DNA of 64,000 nt from contig NZ_JAFFSX010000037.1 of the NCBI RefSeq assembly GCF_017948485.1, forward strand, positions 43,097-107,096, in the 5' to 3' direction. The DNA is from Streptomyces sp. GESEQ-35. GTDB taxonomy: Bacteria; Actinomycetota; Actinomycetes; Streptomycetales; Streptomycetaceae. The notes under the pieces are model-generated. The model did not search any database, was not told the DNA's origin, and saw only the letters and a list, made by a program, of their open reading frames with translations. Shown one piece after another: positions 1 through 8,417 of this stretch. Position 1 is the first letter of the stretch, and every line of letters starts with the position of its first letter. Made by a program: the position numbers and the translations under genes.

Positions 1-569
1 GACGTCCTGAAGGCCAATGGGTTGTCCGATGTGACAAATGGAGAAGGCGTCAAATTCAAGGCGAAAAGCCAGGTGCATCGACTCACGCGATCGGCATAGG
101 AGGAGATTAGCGCGTCATCCCAAAGCACCGCAGCATGGAGGGCCCTAACGTCCTCTTCAGACTCGGCCTGGTACCCATGCAACGCCGAGAAGGCTACCAA
201 TATCGCGCGAGCGTCGGCCGTTCGCAGGGACTGGAGAGCCAGGAACTGGCTGATTATTTCTCGATTTACTGCAGGCACGGGTAGCGAATCGCCCGGATGC
301 CCACGTCGAACCCAGTCGAGCCATTGCCCTGTAATGGCGGATACTTGGCCCTCCAGGCCCGCAAATTGTTTTTCCATTTCCAACGGATTATGGCCGTGCT
401 CAATCAACTGAGGCAGCTGGTAGAAGTTCGACTCCGCAGCGACTGCCTTCGGCTGAGTACGGAACACCCTATCGCTAGTCTTGTCCCAGGCCCATAGGCG
501 TTCCGCCGAGTCAGTAAATCGACGTAAGTAGAATTGCGGAACATAATGATGAAGCTTAGGATCAGCCAC
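1..569 (-). CDS. DUF4238 domain protein, 3' end cut by the window
   Basis: This gene reads leftward from GTG at 569 and runs off the window, leaving 189 codons. The start has a GAGGGAG ribosome site. The N-terminus (LHHYVPQFYLRRF) and the later TSDNP motif are the two hallmark motifs of the DUF4238 family, whose members are usually around 250-350 residues. The family has no established biochemical role and is common in accessory and defence-rich DNA. Codon choice is clearly less GC-biased than the neighbours (ATA, TTA, AAT, AAA occur), which suggests recent acquisition. The family call is secure; the function is unknown. Confidence 0.8.
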   Translation of the reverse strand, partial: MADPKLHHYVPQFYLRRFTDSAERLWAWDKTSDRVFRTQPKAVAAESNFYQLPQLIEHGHNPLEMEKQFAGLEGQVSAITGQWLDWVRRGHPGDSLPVPAVNREIISQFLALQSLRTADARAILVAFSALHGYQAESEEDVRALHAAVLWDDALISSYADRVSRCTWLFALNLTPSPFVTSDNPLAFRT

Positions 570-647
570 GCCGCTCCCTCTCAGCCTGCCAGCGCTAGTC
601 AGCACGATGGTAGGAGCCACGTCCGACGTACGACAACGCCATATAAC

Positions 648-729
648 CTGCTGCGGTGAGAGGCGAGCACGATGCCGGAGATGAGCGTCAGTAGCTGCTG
701 CGGTCACATCTAGTGGTTACCGCAGCAGC
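648..729. repeat. Three copies of CTGCTGCGGT next to the integrase gene
   Basis: The decamer CTGCTGCGGT is at 648-657 and 695-704, and its inverse ACCGCAGCAG is at 719-728. The last two form a perfect 10-bp inverted repeat (694-703 / 720-729) around a 16-nt spacer. The cluster lies just past the 3' end of the integrase gene, where pSAM2-like elements keep attP. Arm-type integrase-binding sites are the preferred reading. A terminator is possible but no T-run follows. Confidence 0.4.
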
Positions 730-770
730 CTTTGACACGCTCCCGTGCCACCGTTGCACCGCCCGCGCCA

Positions 771-2285
771 CTACGTGGTGGTCAAACGGTCCCGCAACAG
801 TTGGTTGAGGACCCGGACCGGCGAGGCAGACGACATGGCCAGCCGAGCATCGAGTGCCGCCTCCCACTGCTCGGTCAAGCTGAGCATGAGGCGCCGGCGC
901 ATGCCGGGCGTGACGTGGGCGTAGCGCGCGGAGACCGAGCCGTCGATGTGGCCCATGCGTTCGTCCATGAGGACCTTCTCGGTGCCAAGGTCCTCCATCA
1001 TCGTGCGGTGGGTGTGCCGGAGCCCGTGGGGCGTGAGGCCCTTGGCGATCGGGAGCCAGCAGGCGTCAGCCCGAGCCGCAGCACCTCGGCCTCGGGCCGG
1101 GACACCGGGCCACGGATCGCCGAGGATCGGTACCGGGCGGGCCTCCTGCGGGGCCTTCTTCGGGTACCAGCCTGAGACCGCCGGGGTGAACAGCCAGGTG
1201 GCGAAGCCGTTTCGGCGCCAGTGGGCCGCGTGCTCCGACGTGGTACCGCCTCGTATGAACCCGAGCTCTGCGATGGCGAGTTCGATTCGGACTCGGGTGT
1301 CCTCGCGTACGCGGTCGGGGTGGTTGAGGACATTGGAGACTGTGCCCGTGGAGACTCCGGCGCGTCGGGCGACGTCGACGAGCTTCGCGCCCCGGTGGCC
1401 GCCGGTACGCGCGGCGCCCTGGCCGCGGAAAACGTACGTCCTGCCGTGGCAGGGGCAGGGCGTCGGCTTCGTACGGGCGATGTGGTTGAAGACCAGGGCC
1501 GTCAGCCAGTCCGTCGAGTCGATGTCGCGGTAGCTGTCGTCCTTGGGCGGGCAGCGAACCAGCTCGCCGGTGTCCAGTTCGTACAGCTGCCACTCGACGC
1601 GAAAGGAGTCGCGTCGGACGAACTCCGTTTCCAGGCCGACGATTTCGCCCCACCGCTTGCCGGTGTACCCCTTGAGGACCGTGGCGACGAACTCGTCGTC
1701 GCGACCGGAGAGCAGAGATGCCCGCTCAGCGGTGAGCAGGATGCCGAGCGCGTCGGTGACGACCTTCTCCGGGCTGCGGTCGCGGGAGCGGCCGGCGCGC
1801 TTGCCTCGTCCGCGCCGCCGGGCGGCCGGGTTGGACGTGAGCAGGCCCTCGTCGATCGCGTCCTCGAAGATCAGGTGGAGCGTGGAGCGCCAGGTCTTGA
1901 CGCTGGAGGCCGCGTAGGCCGCACGCTCCTTCTTCTCCCACAGCTCGATGTCTGTGCGCAGGATGCCGGCGAGCGCCTTGTCCTCGAAGTCGGGGAGCAG
2001 GTGCTCCTCGATGTGACGCTTATAGTTCTGCATCGTCGAGGCAGCCAGGTCCTGGGCGGCGTACCAGCGGCTCGCGTACTCGCCGAAGGTCTCCTGGCCT
2101 AGGCCCGGATCGCGCCACTGGCCACGGCGAACGGTCACCTCTTCGGCGTCTGCGGCCTGCTTGGCCTCGCGCTTGGTGGCGAACTTGACCACGGCGCCCG
2201 TGGAATCGGCGACGGTGCCGTACTTGCCGTCCTCGATCTTGTAACGGCCACGCCAGTAGCCGCTGCGCTTCTCTGCGTACCCCAC
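771..2285 (-). CDS. int: Tyrosine integrase with LacI-type HTH insertion (element A)
   Basis: 504 residues from GTG 2285, which has GGGAGGG upstream and aligns with the start of the element-B paralogue. The N-terminal arm-binding part is at about 1-55 and the SAM-like core-binding domain at 65-135. Catalytic residues are visible: Arg211 in TGKRWGE, His420-x-x-Arg423, His446 in GHIDGS and Tyr455. Between the first Arg and the His-x-x-Arg box sits an inserted segment, about 299-346, with the LacI-family signature KLVDVARRAGVSTGTVSNVL. pSAM2-type integrases (about 390 residues) are shorter. It should catalyse site-specific integration and excision, probably at tRNA-Pro. It is transcribed after the excisionase gene. 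Confidence 0.93.
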   Translation of the reverse strand: MGYAEKRSGYWRGRYKIEDGKYGTVADSTGAVVKFATKREAKQAADAEEVTVRRGQWRDPGLGQETFGEYASRWYAAQDLAASTMQNYKRHIEEHLLPDFEDKALAGILRTDIELWEKKERAAYAASSVKTWRSTLHLIFEDAIDEGLLTSNPAARRRGRGKRAGRSRDRSPEKVVTDALGILLTAERASLLSGRDDEFVATVLKGYTGKRWGEIVGLETEFVRRDSFRVEWQLYELDTGELVRCPPKDDSYRDIDSTDWLTALVFNHIARTKPTPCPCHGRTYVFRGQGAARTGGHRGAKLVDVARRAGVSTGTVSNVLNHPDRVREDTRVRIELAIAELGFIRGGTTSEHAAHWRRNGFATWLFTPAVSGWYPKKAPQEARPVPILGDPWPGVPARGRGAAARADACWLPIAKGLTPHGLRHTHRTMMEDLGTEKVLMDERMGHIDGSVSARYAHVTPGMRRRLMLSLTEQWEAALDARLAMSSASPVRVLNQLLRDRLTTT

Positions 2286-2317
2286 AGATTTCCCTCCCTT
2301 CTGTCGTGTGGGGTGTG

Positions 2318-2695
2318 TTAAGCAGCGGTTCCGTACTGGGACTTGGCCATCCGGCGCGGTGGCCGGGCCTGGAGCCGGACGGTGGGCACGGCCGGATCGG
2401 GCCGGTGCCGCGCGGTCGGCTTGCGCGTGGGCGCAGGAGCGGCGCCAGGGCGCTGCGCGTTCACGGCTGGGCGCTCTTCGTGCATGCGGATGATCTCCGC
2501 GAGGTGCTCGTCCGAGAAGCGGTACGCACGGCCGACGCGGGTGAACGGGATGAGGCGGCGGCGGGCGCGGTCCTTGACCCACCAGGCGGAGCAGCCGAGT
2601 ACGGCTGCGACTTCCTCGGGGACGTAGAGACGCGGCAGGCCGGCCTCGGCGGGCGAAGTCGGTGCGGAGGCAGGGGTTATCGCGGGTTGGCGCAA
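2318..2695 (-). CDS. xis: Excisionase-like MerR/HTH_17 DNA-binding protein (element A)
   Basis: 125 residues from TTG 2695 with GAGGA upstream. Residues 22-65 form a winged-helix excisionase domain (LYVPEEVAAVLGCSAWWVKD, then RVGRAYRF). The C-terminal 50 residues are Pro/Arg-rich and low in complexity. It lies 32 nt upstream of the integrase on the same strand, the usual xis-int arrangement. It should bend att DNA and bias the integrase toward excision. The element-B copy at 45307-45702 is homologous through the HTH and in its basic tail. Confidence 0.85.
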   Translation of the reverse strand: MRQPAITPASAPTSPAEAGLPRLYVPEEVAAVLGCSAWWVKDRARRRLIPFTRVGRAYRFSDEHLAEIIRMHEERPAVNAQRPGAAPAPTRKPTARHRPDPAVPTVRLQARPPRRMAKSQYGTAA

Positions 2696-2821
2696 GGGGT
2701 GGGTCCTCTTCTGGCGGGCATGGGGCGCGGCAACGCCGACCCGCCGGTCGATCGCTAGGGATGTGGGTGAGCTGCCTGGCCTGGGGGTTTGCGGCTCCAG
2801 GCCGGGAGGGGGTGCCGGAGG

Positions 2822-3334
2822 CTATGCCTCGTCGGTGGAGTGACCGTCACGGGCACCGGGCGGAGGGCCATGCATCTTCAGTATGGTCTTGCTGGCCTCC
2901 TCCGCGATGGCGCTCTGGACCATGAGATCGGCTTCCTCGCGGATATCGGGGTGCTCGGCAAGGTAGGCGTCGAATGCTTCGCGCGCCTGCGTGAAGGCCA
3001 TGTTGGCTCTCTGGGTCGCGCGGAACGCGTCCACGACCTCGTCGATGAGTTCCATGGCGCGGGCTTTGGCGGCCAGCTGCGGTGGCCCGACGAGATTGCG
3101 CAGGTCGATGCCGAGGACCTCGGCGAAGCCGATGGCGTCGTCGAGGTTGATGCGGCGCTTCCCGTTTTCGATCCGCCAGACCGCGGACGGGTTCATCTCG
3201 AACCCGGCCTCGTTGAGCCGGTCGGACAGGGCGTTGGTGCTCCAGCCGCGCGCCTCACGCTCCACCCTGATGCGGGTTGCGACGTTCGCCTCGCCGCTGA
3301 GCAGGACGCCCTCGGACGGTTCTTCCTCCGCCAC
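2822..3334 (-). CDS. XRE-family repressor of element A
   Basis: 170 residues from GTG 3334, chosen because GGAAGGAGGT lies just upstream. A helix-turn-helix covers about 20-80 (TRIRVEREARGWSTNALSDR, NPSAVWRIENGKRRINLDDA), and an alpha-helical acidic tail follows. It is read toward xis and int and divergently from the DUF3631 gene. Three copies of TGCNNNNNGCA lie in the intergenic region just upstream, so it probably represses its own promoter and the divergent transfer/replication genes. The repressor role is inferred from position and fold. Confidence 0.8.
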   Translation of the reverse strand: MAEEEPSEGVLLSGEANVATRIRVEREARGWSTNALSDRLNEAGFEMNPSAVWRIENGKRRINLDDAIGFAEVLGIDLRNLVGPPQLAAKARAMELIDEVVDAFRATQRANMAFTQAREAFDAYLAEHPDIREEADLMVQSAIAEEASKTILKMHGPPPGARDGHSTDEA

Positions 3335-3363
3335 TGGCACCTCCTTCCGTTCGTAGCGATGCA

Positions 3364-3433
3364 CTGCGGTTTGCAGCACAGCCTAAACAGTAACATCGCC
3401 ACTGCGAGATGCAAAACACTTCTGCGATCTGCA
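3364..3433. promoter_or_regulatory. Three operator-like repeats CTGCGNNNTGCA
   Basis: CTGCGGTTTGCA at 3364-3375, CTGCGAGATGCA at 3402-3413 and CTGCGATCTGCA at 3422-3433 share the dyad TGCNNNNNGCA. They occupy the leader between the divergent XRE repressor and the DUF3631 operon. The two right-hand copies start 20 bp apart, about two helical turns. They are good candidates for the binding sites of the adjacent XRE protein. Confidence 0.55.
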
Positions 3434-3509
3434 ATTCGTGTGGCATAGTGGTGGCACCCCCCACCCACCAACCTCAGGAGTCCGCACGCCCGCACGTCAC
3501 ATGAAAGAA

Positions 3510-3528
3510 CCCCCGGCGATGCCGGGGG
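3510..3528. terminator. GC-rich hairpin CCCCCGGC-GAT-GCCGGGGG
   Basis: A perfect 8-bp stem with a 3-nt loop lies about 90 nt upstream of the DUF3631 start. It could be an attenuator or a terminator insulating the transfer operon. No U-run follows, which is common in Streptomyces. Confidence 0.45.
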
Positions 3529-3619
3529 CTCAAGCGCAAACCTCTCAACCGCCATCCCTAGCGATCAACCTGCGGAGACCGGGATTGCCGTCCCATATGG
3601 CCCGCAAGCAGAGGAGCTG

Positions 3620-4906
3620 ATGCCCAGTATGACCGATGCCCAGCCGAATACGCCATCCCTTCCGGACGACTCCGGCACGGAGTGGCCCCCAGTCGCCGTC
3701 CCTGGCCAGCCGTCCGGCGCTGCTGCGCCTCCAACAGAAGAGGACCCCGACGACACCGCCTCGCCTACGCCGCTATCCGAGGGGGTGCAGATCCTGGACG
3801 ACCTTCGGGTGCAGCTCAAGCGGTACGTGGCGATGCCGAGCGAGGAGGCCGTCACGGCGGTGGCCTTGTGGGTCGCGGCGACGCATCTGCAGCGTGCGTG
3901 GCAGCACGCGCCGCGCCTGGCGATCGTCGCGCCGGAGAAGCGGTGCGGTAAGTCCCGCCTGCTGGACGTGGTCACCGAGACCGTGCACAACCGGCTGATC
4001 ACGGTCAACGCCAGCGCGGCGGCGATCTTCCGGTCGATCGACGGGGGCGACCCGCCGACCCTCCTGGTCGACGAGGCCGACACCATGTTCAGCACCACCA
4101 AGGCCGCAGAGAAGAACGAGGAAGTGCGCGGCCTCATCAACGCCGGACACCAGCGCGGCCGACCGACGCTGCGGGTGTCCGGGCCCGAGCACCAGGTGCA
4201 GGAGTTCCCCACCTTCGCCATGGCAGCGCTCGCCGGGATCGGCGACCTGCCAGACACGATCATGGACCGTGCGGTAGTCATCCGGATGCGCCGCCGAGCA
4301 GCGGGCGAGAAGGTGGCGTCCTTCCGCACCGGCCGGGATACCCCCGCCCTGAACGCGATCCGCGACCGTCTCCACGCCTGGCTCCAGCCGCTGTACGTGG
4401 AGGCGATGGCGATGGAGCCGCCGATGCCGGTCGAGGACCGCGCAGCCGACACGTGGGAGCCGCTGATCATCGTCGCCGACCTCGCCGGAGGCGACTGGCC
4501 GGTGCTGGCTCGCGCCGCCTGTCGCGCCATGACCGACTACGAAGCCGGCCAGGACGAGGAGGGCGGCCTGCGCACCCGCCTCCTGGTCGGCATCCGCCGC
4601 GCCTTCGCCGCCGTCGGTGACCCTGCCGTGCTGAGCACGAAGCACCTGCTGGAATCCCTGAACGCAGACAGGGAAGCACCGTGGGCGGAGTACGGCACAA
4701 ACGGCCTGACCCCGCGCGGCCTGCAACTGCTGCTCAAGCCGTACGGCATCGGCTCGGCCAACCGCCGCTTCCCCGACGACACCCAGGCCAAGGGCTTCGC
4801 GCGCAACCAATTCCTCGACACCTGGGCGCGCTACTGCCCCGAACCGAAGGCGGCGGACGCGCCCACCTCGTCAGCCGACGGGCCGCTGCCCGGCACCGCA
4901 GCCTGA
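3620..4906 (+). CDS. DUF3631 P-loop ATPase (element replication or maintenance)
   Basis: 428 residues from ATG 3620 with GAGGAG upstream. The first 50 residues are Pro/Asp-rich and probably disordered. A DUF3631 core follows, with a Walker A-like APEKRCGKS (104-112) and a Walker B TLLVDEADTMF (147-157). The C-terminal third (about 330-410, GLTPRGLQLLLKPYGI) looks like a winged-helix DNA-binding part. DUF3631 proteins occur in actinobacterial integrative elements, often as the ATPase part of replication or primase-like proteins. This one heads the DUF2637-mobC-mobA block and probably acts in replication or segregation of the excised form. Exact activity is not known. Confidence 0.8.
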   Translation: MPSMTDAQPNTPSLPDDSGTEWPPVAVPGQPSGAAAPPTEEDPDDTASPTPLSEGVQILDDLRVQLKRYVAMPSEEAVTAVALWVAATHLQRAWQHAPRLAIVAPEKRCGKSRLLDVVTETVHNRLITVNASAAAIFRSIDGGDPPTLLVDEADTMFSTTKAAEKNEEVRGLINAGHQRGRPTLRVSGPEHQVQEFPTFAMAALAGIGDLPDTIMDRAVVIRMRRRAAGEKVASFRTGRDTPALNAIRDRLHAWLQPLYVEAMAMEPPMPVEDRAADTWEPLIIVADLAGGDWPVLARAACRAMTDYEAGQDEEGGLRTRLLVGIRRAFAAVGDPAVLSTKHLLESLNADREAPWAEYGTNGLTPRGLQLLLKPYGIGSANRRFPDDTQAKGFARNQFLDTWARYCPEPKAADAPTSSADGPLPGTAA

Positions 4907-5006
4907 CTCGACGCCACTCGCATCACTCGTCCCCGCGCAGGTCAGCGCGGGGACGAGTGAACAGCCCGCAACGAGTCATCTCGACATCACCACGCCACTC
5001 GTACCT

Positions 5007-5882
5007 GTGCTGACCAGGCACGCGACGAGTGGTACGAGTCCCCGCACGTCACGGCGGCCACGCCCTGCCCTCCCCCGCACCAAGGCCGCTGCCTCAAGCC
5101 CACCTGGAGCACACCGCTTGTTCGCACGTATCGCCGCCATACGCGGCACTGACCTGATCCGCCTCGGCATCGCTCTGCTTGCCGTGTTCGCCTTCGCCCT
5201 CTCCTACGACGCACTGCGCCAGATGGGAGTCGCCATCCATATCCGCGGACTGCTCACCTACGCCTTTCCGCTCGTGATCGACGGGTTCATCGCCGTCGGT
5301 GTCGGCGCCCTGCTCATGCTGCGCACCGCACCCTGGTATTCCCGGCTGTACGTGTGGCTGCTGGTCGGTGCGGCCACGGTGACGAGCATCTGGGCCAACG
5401 CCGTGCACGCCGTCCGCCTCAATGAGCAGGCCCGCCACGGTGATGGCCTCCGCCTTGACGACGTCACGGTCGGCGCCTTGTCCGCCATCGCTCCGCTCGC
5501 TCTGGCCGGCGCGGTCCACCTCTACATCGTCGTCCACCACCACCCCGCTTCCCACAGCCCCGCCGATGTGGCGCGGGACTGTGCCGACGTGGCTCCGGGC
5601 GACACGGACGTGGCTGAGACCCCTCAGCCCGCTGCCGCCCCGCAGGATCACGAGCCCCGCGAGATCTCTCCCGAACGGCTCGCTCTCGCGCGCACCGCGC
5701 CACTGGGGCGCAAGGGCCGCGCCTCACGTCGCCACATCGAAGCCACGTTCCGCAGCAGGGACTTGACCATCGGCAGGGCGGAGGCAGACCAGCTCAAGGA
5801 CACCCTGCAGGCCGAGCTCGACGCGGCCACCTCTCAGCGGCCGAAGGAACTCGACACGGCCTCGTCCAATGCCGTCGCCTGA
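5007..5882 (+). CDS. DUF2637 (SpdB-like) membrane protein
   Basis: 291 residues if GTG 5007 is used. A TTG at 5118 would begin just before the first membrane segment. Four hydrophobic segments lie between about 52 and 180 (LGIALLAVFAFALSY, PLVIDGFIAVGVGALLM, LYVWLLVGAATVTSIW, LSAIAPLALAGAVHLYIVV). A soluble basic C-terminus with an HTH-like stretch (GRKGRASRRHIEATF) follows. DUF2637 proteins resemble Spd spread proteins of Streptomyces conjugative elements and lie beside mobilisation genes. A membrane role in transfer or spread is likely. The equivalent gene in element B is at 48203. Confidence 0.75.
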   Translation: MLTRHATSGTSPRTSRRPRPALPRTKAAASSPPGAHRLFARIAAIRGTDLIRLGIALLAVFAFALSYDALRQMGVAIHIRGLLTYAFPLVIDGFIAVGVGALLMLRTAPWYSRLYVWLLVGAATVTSIWANAVHAVRLNEQARHGDGLRLDDVTVGALSAIAPLALAGAVHLYIVVHHHPASHSPADVARDCADVAPGDTDVAETPQPAAAPQDHEPREISPERLALARTAPLGRKGRASRRHIEATFRSRDLTIGRAEADQLKDTLQAELDAATSQRPKELDTASSNAVA

Positions 5883-6011
5883 CCTCCGCAGCCCCACCGA
5901 TCATCCCCTCCTCCGATCTCGCCCTGTGTCCCTCATGCAACCAAGCACGGGGGGCATGGGGCCGGAACAGCGAAGCACCCGACACCCCAACACCCCACGG
6001 AGAACCTGCCC

Positions 6012-6611
6012 ATGCACGACCCGCACCACGAACTCACCACCACCCAGCAGGAGATGATCACCGGCCTGAACAGCGCAGCAAGTTGTCGGATAAGGAGTCC
6101 TTACCCGGCCTCCGCCCCGCAGGGGGCGAAGGCATCCGGCGCCGAGGCGGCACCGGGGTCGGCCGGCCCGGGGGAGCCAGCCGAGACGGGGAGCAGCAAG
6201 TCGTCGATCACCACACAGCATCCTGCGCCGCGTCGCCGTCTGCGTGACAAGCAGCTGCGCGAGCGCCGCGTCCACCCCCGCTACAACAACGACGAGTTCT
6301 CCCTCGTTCAGAACGCCGCTGCCCTGACCGGTATGGCAGTCGGCGGCTACGTCGCCGAGTGCTCGCTCGCCGCCGCCCGCGCCGACGACCCCACCGCTGC
6401 CGTCGCCGACTACCGCGCCATGATCCAGGCCCTCATGTCCTCCAACGGACAGCTCGGCAAGATCGGCAGCAATCTCAACCAGCTCGTCGGACATCTCAAC
6501 AAGGACGGCGCCTGGCCCCACCCCGATGTCGTCCTCCGTCTCCTGGACCGCGTAGAGGCGACCGTCTCCGAAGCGGACGCCGCCATCGCTCAGGTCACTG
6601 AGGGGCGGTGA
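6012..6611 (+). CDS. mobC: MobC-like relaxosome accessory protein (element A)
   Basis: 199 residues. The N-terminus (HELTTTQQEMITGLNSAAS) is shared with the element-B protein. A variable Ala/Pro/Ser linker at 25-72 follows. The C-terminal half carries the MobC signature (LVQNAAALTGMAVGGYVAE, then IGSNLNQLVGHLNKDG). MobC proteins bind oriT and help the relaxase open the nic site. The gene ends 4 nt before the relaxase start, so the pair is translationally coupled. Confidence 0.85.
   Translation: MHDPHHELTTTQQEMITGLNSAASCRIRSPYPASAPQGAKASGAEAAPGSAGPGEPAETGSSKSSITTQHPAPRRRLRDKQLRERRVHPRYNNDEFSLVQNAAALTGMAVGGYVAECSLAAARADDPTAAVADYRAMIQALMSSNGQLGKIGSNLNQLVGHLNKDGAWPHPDVVLRLLDRVEATVSEADAAIAQVTEGR
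6091..6128. other. Candidate oriT region inside the mobC 5' end (element A)
   Basis: TAAGGAGTCCTTA (6091-6103) is a 13-bp palindrome, followed by CGCCCC-gcag-GGGGCG (6113-6128). Both sit in the poorly conserved linker of mobC. The equivalent linker in element B (49643-49700) holds different but equally perfect inverted repeats. MobA/MobC systems commonly have oriT next to or within the start of mobC. No nic sequence is recognised, so this is tentative. Confidence 0.3.
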
Positions 6612-6615
6612 GCGA

Positions 6616-8316
6616 GTGATACCCAAGATCATCCTCAGCTCGGGCCCGGACGCCACACGCCGCACGATCGGCTACCTCTTCGGCAAGGGCCGCGCCAACG
6701 AACACATCGACCCGCACCTCGTGGCCTCCTGGAACAGCTTCGCCCCCGACCCCGGCCGCAGCCCCCGCCGCGACCCGAAGGACGTGGAGAGGCAGCTCGT
6801 CGCCCAACTCGACCAGCCCGTGAAGATGCTGGGCGACAAGGCCCCCAAGGACACCGTGTGGCACTGCCCCGTACGCGCCGCACCCGAGGACCCGATCCTC
6901 ACCGACGCCCAGTGGGCGGACATCGCACGCCGCATCGTGGCCGCCGCCGGCATCGCTCCCGAGGGGGACGAGGAAGCCTGCCGCTGGGTCGCCGTCCGCC
7001 ACGCCGAGGACCACATCCACATCGCCGCCACCCTCGTACGCCAGGACGGCCGACGCCCCGATCGCGGCTACGACCAGCGCGCCGTCCAGAAGGAGGCCCG
7101 CAAGATCGAAGTCGACTACGGGCTCAGGCGGTTGAAGCAGGGCGACGGGACTGGAGCCAAGCGCCCCACCAGCAAGGAGCACTTCAAGGCCAAGCGCCTG
7201 GGCCAAGAGGCAGCCACCCGCGACGTGCTCCGTCTGCGGGTTCGCCGAGCCGCAGCCGCCGCAGCCGACGAGTCCGAGTTCTTCGCCCTGCTGGAGGCGA
7301 CGGGAGTGACCGTACGCCTCAAGCTCGGCCCCTCCGGCGACGCGCTCGGCTGCAACTTCGCTCTGTCCGGCGACACCAACGACAAGGGGGAGCCGGTGTT
7401 CTACGCGGGCTCCACCCTCTCCCCCGACCTGTCGCTGCCCAAGATCCGCAAGAGCTTCGCCACCACCAGCTCCGAACCGGCCACAGTCCGGCCGGGCAAC
7501 CCGTGGCACCAGGCAACCGCCGCGACCGAACGCATCCCTGACCACCTCACCCGCAACAACGACCCCGTCGCCCAAGGCCAACTCGTCGCGCTCGGTGTGA
7601 CGCTGGATCTGCTGCCGATCAACGCGCCAGTTGCCGTGCGGCACGAACTCGAACGGGCCGCCGCTACCTTCGAGCGCGCCGCCCGCTCCCGCATCGCGGC
7701 GGACCTCGACAGCGCCCGCGTGCTGCGCCGCAGTGTCCAGGCCATCTGGCGCGAGAACCCCGCGGACGGCGACGGGTCCGGTTTCGCGATGCTCCTGGAT
7801 ACGGTGCTCACCGCGGTGGCGTATGCCATGCACTGGCACCGCACTCATCAGCACGCTCAGCAGGAAGCAGCAGCCGAGCAGGCCCTCGTCCACCTCCAGA
7901 TCGCGTACGGGCAGATCGCCGAGCCCGTCCTGGCGGGCCTCGCACAACGCGCCCCCAGCCTCCAGATGAAGCAACGCTTCGCCCGCCACCTCCAGCAGGC
8001 GGTCCCCGAGCATGCCGAGCGCATCCTGGACGATCCCGCCTGGGACGCACTCACCACCGTGCTCGCCGAAGCGGAGGCCGCCGGGCACAACGCGGCCAGC
8101 GTCTTGGACCAGGCGCTCGGCCAACGCCCCTTGGACGACGCCCACAGCCCCGCCCGCGCCCTGACCTGGCGCATCCGCCGCCTCGGAGAGCGCCATGCCC
8201 CCAGCCCTCGGGCCCAGGCAGCCAAGGCCCGCAGCGCCGCACAACGTCACGGTGCCGCGGTCCTCCCGCCGGCCGTCGCCCCGCTTCCGCCACGATCACC
8301 GTCGCCCCGGCGCTGA
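6616..8316 (+). CDS. mobA: MobA-type relaxase (element A)
   Basis: 566 residues from GTG 6616, 4 nt after the mobC stop. The N-terminal relaxase domain covers about 1-250. It has TIGYLFG with a candidate catalytic Tyr20, and motif III RHAEDHIHIAA (His129, His133, His135) for metal binding. The C-terminal 300 residues are Ala-rich and helical. It should nick oriT and stay covalently on the transferred strand. The element-B relaxase (50207-51916) is a clear homologue over most of its length. Neither element shows a full type IV secretion system here. Confidence 0.9.
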   Translation: MIPKIILSSGPDATRRTIGYLFGKGRANEHIDPHLVASWNSFAPDPGRSPRRDPKDVERQLVAQLDQPVKMLGDKAPKDTVWHCPVRAAPEDPILTDAQWADIARRIVAAAGIAPEGDEEACRWVAVRHAEDHIHIAATLVRQDGRRPDRGYDQRAVQKEARKIEVDYGLRRLKQGDGTGAKRPTSKEHFKAKRLGQEAATRDVLRLRVRRAAAAAADESEFFALLEATGVTVRLKLGPSGDALGCNFALSGDTNDKGEPVFYAGSTLSPDLSLPKIRKSFATTSSEPATVRPGNPWHQATAATERIPDHLTRNNDPVAQGQLVALGVTLDLLPINAPVAVRHELERAAATFERAARSRIAADLDSARVLRRSVQAIWRENPADGDGSGFAMLLDTVLTAVAYAMHWHRTHQHAQQEAAAEQALVHLQIAYGQIAEPVLAGLAQRAPSLQMKQRFARHLQQAVPEHAERILDDPAWDALTTVLAEAEAAGHNAASVLDQALGQRPLDDAHSPARALTWRIRRLGERHAPSPRAQAAKARSAAQRHGAAVLPPAVAPLPPRSPSPRR

Positions 8317-8338
8317 CCCAAAGACGAGCGGAATGTAG

Positions 8339-8375
8339 CGGACGATCCCCGGTTACCGAAACCGGGGATCGTCCG
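8339..8375. repeat. 16-bp inverted repeat downstream of mobA, core CCCCGGTTACCGAAACCGGGG
   Basis: A perfect 16-bp stem with a 5-nt loop (accga) lies between the relaxase and the next small gene. The loop-proximal core is identical in element B at 51999-52023, in the same position. A related dyad sits before the XRE gene at 46042-46062. It may be a terminator, but conservation of the loop suggests a bound site or a transfer-related signal. Confidence 0.6.
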
Positions 8376-8417
8376 GAGTATTTGGGCCTCAACCCCAACT
8401 CCGGAAGGAATCCCTGT

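Noticed and set aside
3438..3620. Short frame before the DUF3631 gene
   Set aside because: It crosses the operator and hairpin region, has no ribosome site and no homology.
6595..8250. Long open frame on the minus strand opposite mobA (551 codons), and similar ones opposite int A, tnsB, the methionine-lyase gene and int B
   Set aside because: They mirror the third-position GC bias of the real genes on the other strand, have low-complexity translations and no family motifs.
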